Shown here: positions 1 to 6,823 of the stretch, piece by piece | Position numbering within the stretch: position 1 is the stretch's first letter | Layout of the letters: each line of letters starts with the position of its first letter | From: Pinguiococcus pyrenoidosus | Taxonomy: Eukaryota; Sar; Pinguiophyceae; Pinguiochrysidales; Pinguiochrysidaceae | DNA length: 13,316 nucleotides | Reading direction: 5' to 3' | Assembly: GCA_019677205.1 (NCBI GenBank) | Contig: JAAMXY010004462.1 | Location: 1 to 13,316, forward strand | Program-made: the position numbers and the translations under genes | Notes under the pieces: generated by a model | The model's input: the letters and a program-made list of their open reading frames with translations, nothing else | Database searches by the model: none | What the model was told of the DNA's origin: nothing

Positions 1-2
1 CC

Positions 3-443
3 AACTACCTTGAGCAACACCTGAGCCGAGTTATGAACGGGGCATTGTCGCAAACGGGAGTGTTGGAGCGGCTCGGTCAGATAAACCGCCTCTTGTTCGG
101 ATTGAGCCATTGGTTGCTGCTGTCTTCGCCAGTTTCGCAGTACGCAGTGGCGTCGCCCATGAGGAATGCCCTTGCGCAAACCCTTGGTACGTTGACGGGC
201 GGCGAACACCAAGGGGACACCCCATCACTAACGATTGTGGCTTGGGCAGGATGGCATGCGCTGGACACGAAGGAGTTGAAACTCATGGTCACTGCTCTTG
301 CTCAGCCACAGTCGGCGATCGAGGCCCCGTCTTTTGCGGACGATGAAGGGGACGAGCCGATGGCTGACGGCGACCCAGACTTCGTCACGAACATCGCAGA
401 TATGCCTCTGCTGCGCCATCGTCCCCATGGAGGAGTACTGTAG
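3..443 (+). CDS. 3' terminal part of an unidentified protein-coding gene (partial)
   Basis: This reading frame is open from the left edge and ends at TAG (441-443), giving about 146 residues. It is most likely the last coding exon of a gene that begins outside the window, because codons upstream of the first ATG (33) are also open and read plausibly as protein. The sequence has an amphipathic or hydrophobic stretch (FGLSHWLLLSSPVSQYAVAS, from about residue 32), then a Leu/Lys/Ala helix-like segment (KELKLMVTALAQP), then an acidic Asp/Glu-rich patch (ADDEGDEPMADGDPD) near the C-terminus. I do not recognise the family. The gene converges on the minus-strand gene that ends at 585, across a 141-bp gap. 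A frame this long without stops could arise by chance in GC-rich DNA, but its position continues the strand alternation seen across the window, which modestly supports it. Confidence 0.5.
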   Translation, partial: NYLEQHLSRVMNGALSQTGVLERLGQINRLLFGLSHWLLLSSPVSQYAVASPMRNALAQTLGTLTGGEHQGDTPSLTIVAWAGWHALDTKELKLMVTALAQPQSAIEAPSFADDEGDEPMADGDPDFVTNIADMPLLRHRPHGGVL

Positions 444-584
444 ACGCATGAGAAACTGGCGCAGAGGCAGGGGCGACGATCTCGGGCGGAGATCGCGCAT
501 GGTCATGTCCAGCTTGGCACGAGCGTGGAGACGGAATGACAGAGGAAAGCTAAGCGAACGGTCCACAAGTTGGGTTTATACGCC

Positions 585-3026
585 CTACGCATCTTCCAAA
601 GACACCAACTCCATCAAAGACGGCACAAAATACAGGCCGTCAATTCCCTGCGGAAGAGAAAGCGAGTCAGCTCCCTTGCCAAGGCGGGACGGACCGGCGT
701 CGACACGTACCAGCAGGGACTCCAAGTCCGCCGCGAGTCGCTCTTCTGAATGCATGGTCGACGCCGCACTCGTCTGTGCGCGGTCTTCATCCTCGTCCAG
801 GGCCCGCTTGACCATTGAGATGGCGCTGTCCACAATCGCCCCCGACCCGAGACCGTCCTCAAGCTCGCTCCTTAGGCGCCCGATTCTTGAATTGACATCG
901 CGCACATCGTCCGCCTCCATCGCGTGCACCGCGAATCCGGGAACGCTGTCGACGCTGTCCTGACCCTGAGGGTAGTAAGCCTCGTCTTCAGCATCGTCGC
1001 CATCCTCGGCCAGATGTTGGTGAATCTGTCGATCTTTTCGGATCTGTGAATGCAGCTGCCTTCGCTGCTCCTCTCGCTTCCTTCTGCGCTCGTCCAGATC
1101 GGCACTTTTGGCGGAGCCTACCGAGCGTGCTGACTTCGGAGTGCGATGTCGCTCACGACGCTTGGGCAGCTGCTTTGAGTTTTCCTTGTTCTCTCGATTG
1201 AACTGCGGATCATCCACCCGCCGCAGGCAGGGCTCGTCCTCCTGTTGAGCTCGGGAAGGCTTTTCATCCAAATCGGCTTTTTTCTGAACGAGTCGCGATT
1301 GGCCCCGCACCGATCTTTTCTCATTCCGTTTCCTCACACCAGGCTCATCCACAGGAGCATTGGATCCCCCACGACGCTGGGCAAGGAACGCATGAAAGTG
1401 TTCTCGATGGGCGGACCGCTTGTCTCTCCTATTTGCCAACGAAGACGGCGTTTTCTCCTCGGCACGAGTAGCTAAGCGGCGAGCCGGCTTCTCACCCTGG
1501 TCCCGAGGTGACATGTGGTCGCGCAGGGGCGTGCTTCCTCGTCCGTTGCGCGCCTGTGCAGCACCTGGGGCTTTCTGCGGGGTGAGAAAGCGCATGTCGT
1601 CGTGCTTGTCGTCGTCGTCGTCGTCGTGCCTGTCGTCGTCGTCGTCGTGGCTGCTCACGGCGTCGATGCTGTTGGAAACCCCGTCGACGCCGTCCAGACA
1701 GCGGAGGTCGATTCTGGGCGGCGCACCGACTGCCTGCGAAGGCGTCCGCCTTGCAGCATTTGGCGAGCGCATCATGCCGAAAACACGATTTGTGGGATGT
1801 TGAGGAGGAACCTGATCCTTCGTGCTGTCCTCCACCTCAGCAAGCCGATCGGAGATCGTCCTTCGCTCCCGAAGTCTCCTCTCGCTTCGGGGTGTCTTCA
1901 AGTGCCGATCCGCCCGGGCAGCGCTTCTCGAAGCATCTTGATCAGAGCGGCTTTGCTGGAGATTCCGGAGGTGCTCCACTTGATCCTGTACAGCCCGCAT
2001 CTGCGTCTCCAGGCTCTGAAACCAGCCGGGCTCGAACGTTGGCCGTTCTGGCGGCTCTTCGCGCAGCAATGAGAAAGGCTGCCTTGGTTCGAAGAGACCG
2101 TCATCCTCCGGTGGGTCGGCGGCCTTCTCATCCTCATCAGTCTTTGCATCGCTAATTCTACTGTTCTCAATGCCCGAAGGTCCTTCTTCGGGGAAGGAAT
2201 CTGCCTCCTCTCCGAACGATGAAAGCTGAGACACATCATCCTCGTTGCTATGCTCTGTAGGGGGCGACAGGTCTGGCATCACTGCCATCTGGGCATCGGA
2301 GAACCTGGGCGGCGCACTCAACTCAAAGCTCTCTTCGGCCGCAGCCTCAATAAGCACAAGAGGAGAGTCGTTCCCAACTTCCACAACCTGAAAGGCATCG
2401 CTGCTGGTGCGTTCATGTCGATCATGTCGATCATGTTGATCATGTTGATCATGTTGATCATGTTGATCATGTTGCTCATGTCGATCATGTTGATCGTGTT
2501 GATCGTCTTGATCATGTTGATCATGTAGACCATGTTGATCATGTAGACCATGTTGATCATGTTGATCATGTTGATCATGTTGATCATGTTGATCTGGCTT
2601 GCGGTCAACAAGCTCTGGCTTGCGGTCAACAAGCAATGGCAGGGTCGTTGGAGCTATTTCGGCGTCAAATCTCGTCTGTTCACCGCCATCCACAACGCTT
2701 GGACTCCCGTACGCAGATCTTGCCTCTGGGAACATGGACTCGCTCGGGCTGTTGTCCAGGTCCGTTTCCGTCGCTTCTTCCCTCACTGCGAACCCGCCTG
2801 GCTCCACGACGCCGCTGCCAGCCGACTTTCCGCTTCCAATCGCGCTCACCGTGCTTTGGCCCGCAGGGACGCCTCTGACGTCGTCTCTGCCCTCTAAGAT
2901 ACTCGCGAAGGGATTCCGGCTACGGATCGGCCCATTTGTCGCAGCTGCCGCCTTCTGTCGCGCTTCATCTTGCTCAGTCTCCACGCGAGCCTTGCGGTTC
3001 TTCTTGAAGCCCAAGAAGCGCAGCAT
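585..3026 (-). CDS. Unidentified 813-residue highly charged, repeat-rich protein
   Basis: This is a single open frame of 813 codons on the minus strand, by far the longest in the window. I do not recognise it as a whole. In order it shows: a basic N-terminus (MLRFLGFKKNRKAR); a Ser/Glu/Gly-rich segment; a 21-bp duplication encoding LVDRKPE then LVDRKPD (about residues 131-144); a tandem Asp-Gln-His tripeptide array of about 20 units with Gly-Leu-His, Asp-Arg-His and Glu-Gln-His variants (about 145-205); a possible short coiled coil (SLETQMRAVQDQVEHLRNLQ); Arg/Glu-rich segments; a poly-Asp/His stretch (about 459-477); a basic region with an ERRRKREEQRR-type helix; and a more globular C-terminus (about residues 720-813). 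The tail, with RIGRLRSELEDGLG and an ending FVPSLMELVSLEDA, faintly recalls the C-terminal tails of NEK-family kinases, but there is no kinase domain. An in-frame TGA lies 18 bases before the ATG. The bases just before the ATG (cccacag) could also be a 3' splice site, so an upstream exon is not excluded. It diverges from the SMIM4-like gene. Confidence 0.7.
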   Translation of the reverse strand: MLRFLGFKKNRKARVETEQDEARQKAAAATNGPIRSRNPFASILEGRDDVRGVPAGQSTVSAIGSGKSAGSGVVEPGGFAVREEATETDLDNSPSESMFPEARSAYGSPSVVDGGEQTRFDAEIAPTTLPLLVDRKPELVDRKPDQHDQHDQHDQHDQHGLHDQHGLHDQHDQDDQHDQHDRHEQHDQHDQHDQHDQHDRHDRHERTSSDAFQVVEVGNDSPLVLIEAAAEESFELSAPPRFSDAQMAVMPDLSPPTEHSNEDDVSQLSSFGEEADSFPEEGPSGIENSRISDAKTDEDEKAADPPEDDGLFEPRQPFSLLREEPPERPTFEPGWFQSLETQMRAVQDQVEHLRNLQQSRSDQDASRSAARADRHLKTPRSERRLRERRTISDRLAEVEDSTKDQVPPQHPTNRVFGMMRSPNAARRTPSQAVGAPPRIDLRCLDGVDGVSNSIDAVSSHDDDDDRHDDDDDDKHDDMRFLTPQKAPGAAQARNGRGSTPLRDHMSPRDQGEKPARRLATRAEEKTPSSLANRRDKRSAHREHFHAFLAQRRGGSNAPVDEPGVRKRNEKRSVRGQSRLVQKKADLDEKPSRAQQEDEPCLRRVDDPQFNRENKENSKQLPKRRERHRTPKSARSVGSAKSADLDERRRKREEQRRQLHSQIRKDRQIHQHLAEDGDDAEDEAYYPQGQDSVDSVPGFAVHAMEADDVRDVNSRIGRLRSELEDGLGSGAIVDSAISMVKRALDEDEDRAQTSAASTMHSEERLAADLESLLVRVDAGPSRLGKGADSLSLPQGIDGLYFVPSLMELVSLEDA
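1596..1650. repeat. GAC/GTC trinucleotide repeat encoding poly-Asp
   Basis: Two runs of GTC on the plus strand, interrupted by gtgcct or similar, encode runs of five and six Asp separated by Arg-His and Lys-His on the minus strand (about residues 459-477 of the 813-residue protein). It is a coding microsatellite. Confidence 0.9.
2413..2593. repeat. 9-bp tandem repeat array encoding Asp-Gln-His units
   Basis: About 20 imperfect copies of a 9-bp unit lie here (plus strand ttgatcatg, minus strand gatcaacat). On the minus strand they encode (Asp-Gln-His)n with point variants. Most units contain the palindrome TGATCA. Within the array an 18-bp higher-order unit containing gtagac in place of gttgat occurs twice in tandem near 2516-2551, which points to recent unequal exchange or slippage. 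The array is in frame, so gain or loss of units leaves the 813-residue frame open. Confidence 0.95.
2593..2634. repeat. Exact 21-bp tandem duplication
   Basis: The 21-base sequence beginning tctggcttgcgg is present at 2593-2613 and again at 2614-2634 without mismatch. On the minus strand it encodes LVDRKPE/LVDRKPD and directly abuts the Asp-Gln-His array. A perfect copy at nucleotide level suggests a recent duplication. Confidence 0.95.
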
Positions 3027-3729
3027 TCTGTGGGGTTCGCCTCAAAACTGACAGACTTGCCACCTGCGCTGTGCCCTCATAACTTCGGCATGGAAACAGC
3101 AAAATTCGCAAGCCAGGACGAATGGCACGGAGACGCCTCGGACTTCAGGAACCGTCAGCGCCTTGTCCAACCCTTCTCACTGCGTCTGCGCCGTGCAGTC
3201 GGCCGATGGCGTCCCTGTAGATGTCTGCGTGCAGAACAGCTTGGACGCTGACAATTTCAAACCGAGTTGGGGTTTGCGATGGCGGGAAAGTCTGAAAAAG
3301 GGAAAAGCAGACCGGCTGAAACGCCAACCGCTTGAGGATGCTGTGTAATAGAATATTCCTCAGGACACTGGCCAATCCTGAATCAGCAAGGCGATCACAA
3401 AAGCGTGGCATATCACATATCACGAACTGACGAACTTCGCATCATCAGAATCGATCCTGTGATTCTGAATCCTGAAAAAGCCACGGAAGCCAGAAGCGAT
3501 AGCATAGAGCGGAGACAACTAGGTCGGGTGCCGAAAACCGGAGCATTTGCTCCACAGTGCGGCAAAGCCTCGAGAAGTACGCAGCACAAGGGGAAACAAG
3601 GATTGCAGGAGTTCCTTGCGAAGGCGACGCGCATTAGGGCTGCTGGATCGTGTGCGCTGGTCCCGCTGAACACGGCGGTTCTTGTCAACGAAAGTGCTGA
3701 AGTAGTTGGCGAAAGGAGCGTTTTGAACG
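3027..3729. promoter_or_regulatory. Divergent intergenic region between the repeat-rich gene and the SMIM4-like gene
   Basis: I see no supported coding exon here. Open frames on both strands are short and unrecognisable. Visible signals are a GGCCAAT (CCAAT box) at 3370-3376, almost exactly midway between the two start codons; a perfect 8-bp inverted repeat, TCAGAATC at 3445-3452 and GATTCTGA at 3461-3468, with an 8-base spacer; and a short direct repeat, catatcacatatcac, near 3409-3423. The region probably holds a bidirectional promoter and both 5' UTRs. Confidence 0.45.
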
Positions 3730-3951
3730 ATGGCGCAGTACGCCCTGATCCCGTCCCTCAAGCGCGTCATACCGGCTTGCTTCCTCCTCGGGGCTGGCAT
3801 CGAGTTCTTCATGGTTCAGACGGGATTCTATCCGATCGTCACCAGAATAGAAGCAGAGCGAAGGGAGGAACGCATGCAGGACATCGACGAACGGCGCCAG
3901 CGTGTGGAAGAAGCGCTGAAGAGAGCAAAAGCTGCACAGAGACAAGACTGA
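3730..3951 (+). CDS. SMIM4/UQCC5-like small mitochondrial inner-membrane protein
   Basis: A 73-residue protein in one exon. One hydrophobic segment (about residues 13-30, VIPACFLLGAGIEFFMVQ) is followed by FYPIV and then a long Arg/Glu-rich amphipathic helix to the end. The order 'hydrophobic helix with Gly-x-x-(Glu)-aromatic-x-Met, then FY, then charged helix' matches the animal small integral membrane protein 4 (SMIM4, also called UQCC5), which is about 70 residues and helps assemble respiratory complex III in mitochondria. That function is known for the animal protein and is inferred here from a short motif and size only. The ATG sits in a good context (aacgATGG). The gene diverges from the 813-residue gene and converges on NDUFA12, another respiratory-chain gene. 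The alternative is an unrelated single-pass mitochondrial protein. Confidence 0.6.
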   Translation: MAQYALIPSLKRVIPACFLLGAGIEFFMVQTGFYPIVTRIEAERREERMQDIDERRQRVEEALKRAKAAQRQD

Positions 3952-4290
3952 CCGACGCAGAGACATCCTGCTCGCACCTTCCGTTTGTAGAGAAGGCTAC
4001 TTGGCTAGCAAGGCCCTGAAGTACGCGGCTGACGTTGCAACGCTTCAGCGCTTCTCCTGGCACCTTGATCCCCGCGGGACGCTACCTTCGAAGCCGCACT
4101 GCCCCATTTCCGCAAAAAAGCCTTTGGTGCGGCCTGGAGGTGCAGGATGCGTCCGCGACACAGAGGATGATTCGGGGGGAGCCTGGATGGTCATGAGAGC
4201 AACAAGACAGGATTTGCTTTGATGCGGATCTCTGTCCTTGAACTCGGGCTGGATGAGCACGCTCTGCTACATGCGTGATGCTGATGCGGC
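3952..4290. other. Convergent intergenic spacer
   Basis: This 339-bp gap lies between the stop codons of the SMIM4-like gene and NDUFA12. I see no convincing exon, RNA gene or repeat. It presumably holds both 3' UTRs and overlapping transcription terminators. No AATAAA polyadenylation signal is obvious. Confidence 0.5.
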
Positions 4291-5277
4291 TTATTCCTTC
4301 TTTTCCTCCTCCTCTTCTGCATCGGCGTCCTTCTTTTGGCCCTTCTTGGACTTCATGGTCCTCATGGTGTTGAGAGGATGCGCGGGCTGCACGTAGAACT
4401 CGTCCTCGTCTTTGCCGTCCATGTAGAAGTTTGCGTTGCCGACTCCGTAGCCTCTTGCACGCTTCTGCGTCAAGTTGTGCATGTCGCCCGGCACGTGGTC
4501 CTCCGTCACGTGGCCGACGTGGTGGTCATAAGGGGTGTGCACCTGTCGAGATGAATCAAAAACATGTGAGCGGCTGCGCGACTGAGCGAGGGGGAGCGGA
4601 CATGGTAACCCCGTGGCGTGTGCATACGTTTTCGGCCGTCTTTTGGAACTCTGGCAGCGTTGTTGCCACGGTCGGAGGTTCGTCATAAGTGTGATGGATC
4701 CAGCCATGCCACTCGGGCGGAATCATCGACGCGTCGTAGTTGTGGATGTCCTTGTACTCGACCCAGCGGTGCTGTCCGAAGGTGTACTCCGTGTTCTCAT
4801 AGTATCTGTTCCCCATCTTGTCTACCCCAACAAGAGTTCCGAACTTGATCTCGCCTTGCTGCGAAAGCCAGATCAAAAGACGATGCGTGAGAGCAACCCT
4901 CGGCAACTTGAGAAACGCGTGCTAAACTGCGGCCACGTCCCAAGTGCCAGAAACCCACGCGAGAAGAAGTCCGCCAAATCCTACGGCATCCGATCAAGAT
5001 ACACGGCACAGCTCGAAAACGACGGCTCGGAAGAGATCATCGCGGGGGCACATCGCATCTTCGATTGTGACGCCACTCTTCGTGTGCGCAGCCTTCGTGT
5101 CCAGCTTCACGCCGCAGGCAAATGCTCTACCACATGCTTGCTGCTCCCCCAGACTGTCCACTGCAATCGTCGGCAGATTATTCAGCATCCGCTACGTACC
5201 GAGTACATCTTCGTGATGGCTCCGCGGAGGCCCAACTCGCGAATTGCTCGAGCCATATGAAGCACGATCGACGCCAT
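4291..5277 (-). CDS. NDUFA12: NDUFA12 (B17.2), accessory subunit of mitochondrial complex I
   Basis: Three exons on the minus strand: 5277-5200 (26 codons), 4858-4628 (77) and 4542-4291 (83 plus stop), giving 186 residues. The introns are 5199-4859 (341 nt, gtacgt...tcgcag) and 4627-4543 (85 nt, gtatgc...gacag), both phase 0. Exon 1 encodes the family's N-terminal helix (ARAIRELGLRGAITKMYS). Exon 2 encodes the diagnostic core, GTLVGVDKMGNRYYEN followed by HRWVEY and PPEWHGWIHH, and a DEPPT motif. Exon 3 begins VHTPYDHH. The protein is an accessory subunit of NADH:ubiquinone oxidoreductase at the mitochondrial inner membrane. The C-terminus is extended by a Lys/Glu-rich tail of about 25 residues, which makes it longer than the usual 145-160 residues. 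The start codon context is aaggATGG. The gene is head-to-head with the proteasome gene. Exon 1 rests on junction logic and family resemblance and is somewhat less certain than the other two. Confidence 0.92.
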
Positions 5278-5821
5278 CCTTTCTTGCGCGGCGACCCAGT
5301 AGGAAGCGGCAGCAGCTGCTTCGATGCGTCCAGTGCACACGGGAGAGGCAAGAAGCCAGACAGAAAGGATCGTGCAGCACTGCGAACGTACGGATGACCG
5401 CGGCAAAGACGCGCGCGGAGGTGTGAAGGACGAAGGCGTTTTAGGTAGTACCAGGTATCAGAGAGATGGCCAATCGCAGCAAGCTTCATTCAGCTGGGGC
5501 TTCCATACTCATCTTGAATATAATTTTAAAATAATCATTATCTTTTGGCTTGCAATGCATCTATTGAAGCACATAGTATGTTTAAAATATGTCAACTTCT
5601 CTCCAATTAGCACAGGATCATCACGCGTAAAAGCTGTTTCGAAACAATATTATAAGATTATAATATAAAATAATAATTCAACGATAATATTTAAAAATAT
5701 GTTCGAAATGGTCAGTTCGAAGAACCTCTCAAGCAGGCCGCACGCCGCACGACGTCAACTCGGTGCGTCCTGTTCCGCAGTCACATCAAGGATCTTTCTG
5801 TAGTTGAAGAGGACCGTAAAC
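5278..5821. promoter_or_regulatory. Divergent promoter region of NDUFA12 and PSMA4, with an AT-rich island
   Basis: This 544-bp region separates the two start codons. About 5515-5705 is strikingly AT-rich against a GC-rich background. The island includes a perfect palindrome with 9-bp arms (5647-5655 and 5658-5666, two-base spacer), the motif GATAATAT (5683-5690), an AAAATAT run (5694-5700), and GTCAGTT (5711-5717) just after the island on the PSMA4 side. GGCCAAT (CCAAT box) lies at 5468-5474 on the NDUFA12 side. The arrangement suggests a bidirectional promoter with a nucleosome-poor core. No exon is visible. Confidence 0.55.
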
Positions 5822-6722
5822 ATGTCGCGACGCTACGATCAAAGCACCACGACCTTCTCCCCGGAGGGTCGGCTGCACCAGGTAGTTTGTCATCTGGAGC
5901 CTCGATCTTGTGCAGAGATCGCGAGCTGAGACTGCTTCCCGCCTCTGCAAGGTCGAGTATGCCATCAACGCGATCAACAATGCCGGCACCTGCGTGGGGA
6001 TCATGGGGAGAGACTCGGTGATTCTCGCAGCAGAGAAGAAGCAGCTCAGCATCCTCTTGGCAGATCGTAAGATTTGCGCAGTGCTTTACGGTGCATCGTC
6101 ACAGCTTTTGCGCTGACCTCTTGCTTTTCCTCACCTTATAGCCAAGAGCAGCGAGAAGATGTACAAGATCGACGATCACATCTGCTGCGTGGTCGCTGGC
6201 TTGAGCTCGGATGCCTCGCTTCTCATCAACGAGGCCCGCCTCACCTCCCAGCGCTACCTGTATGGATACCAGGAGCCGATGCCGGTGGAGTCGTTGGTGC
6301 AGGATATCTGCGACTACAAGCAGTCGTATACGCAGTATGGTGGCCTCCGGCCGTTCGGTGTGGGCTTCCTCTTTGCTGGATGGGACAAGCACAATGGGTA
6401 CCAACTATACCAGAGCGATCCAAGTGGGAACTACAGTGGCTGGCTTGCGGCCACCATCGGGGAGAACAACCCGGCGGGCAAGAGCCTTCTGAAGTCCGAT
6501 TTTGAGGAGAACCTCGACACCCGAAGCTGCATCAAGCTCGCCGCCAAGGTGCTCAGCAAGACGATGGATAGCACGGATCCGTCGGCGGAGAAGATGGAGT
6601 TTCTCATTCTCTCGGCGGACGAGGAGACGGGCAAAGTCTCTCAGCGCATCATGCCGGACGAGGAACTCGCAGAGATCCTCCAAGAGCTTCAGCAAGAGAC
6701 CGCCACGGAGGGGGATGCGTAG
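5822..6722 (+). CDS. PSMA4: 20S proteasome subunit alpha type-4
   Basis: Exons 5822-5881, 5952-6066 and 6142-6722 give 251 residues. The introns are 5882-5951 (70 nt, phase 0) and 6067-6141 (75 nt, phase 1, gtaaga...ttatag, with a possible CTGAC branch site). The N-terminus carries the alpha-subunit signature split by intron 1: RRYD..TTFSPEGRLHQ then VEYAINAI. The GTCVGI strand and LAAEKKQLS follow, then after intron 2 SSEKMYKIDDHICCVVAGLS, SYTQYGGLRPFGV and QLYQSDPSGNY, all typical of alpha4. Alpha subunits form the outer rings and gate of the 20S core in cytosol and nucleus and are not catalytic. Length is normal for the family (about 250-261). It diverges from NDUFA12 and converges tail-to-tail on RPB3 with a 101-bp gap. 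Both junctions are fixed by family alignment, so I am confident of the model. Confidence 0.96.
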
Positions 6723-6823
6723 AGCCGCGCTGGCCTGTGCATCGCAAGGCGGTCGCGGCACGGAGTATGCTAACACAAGTGCTTTCTCGTCCAAAGCTTC
6801 TCTCTAGTATGCTCCTCGTCCTG

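Noticed and set aside
1515-2072. 185-codon plus-strand open frame with Val/Ser runs
   Set aside because: It is the antisense of the poly-Asp region of the 813-residue frame; the runs are a by-product of the GTC repeat.
2413-2593. Possible CRISPR array or minisatellite origin
   Set aside because: The units are contiguous 9-mers with no spacers, in frame within a long coding sequence, in a eukaryotic locus; it is a coding tandem repeat.
3405-4019. 204-codon plus-strand open frame
   Set aside because: It overlaps the SMIM4-like gene in another frame, has no recognisable domain and has the composition of a shadow frame.
4613-5260. 215-codon plus-strand open frame
   Set aside because: It is antisense to exons and intron of NDUFA12, whose exons are fixed by strong family motifs.
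5711-5717. TCAGTT as a universal initiator: also seen close to the start codons of bL28 (tcagtttgaag) and the 813-residue gene (tcagttttgagg)
   Set aside because: A six-base motif is expected several times by chance on two strands, and TCAGTTCGA also occurs inside MscS coding sequence near 12826. I keep it only as part of the AT-island comparison.
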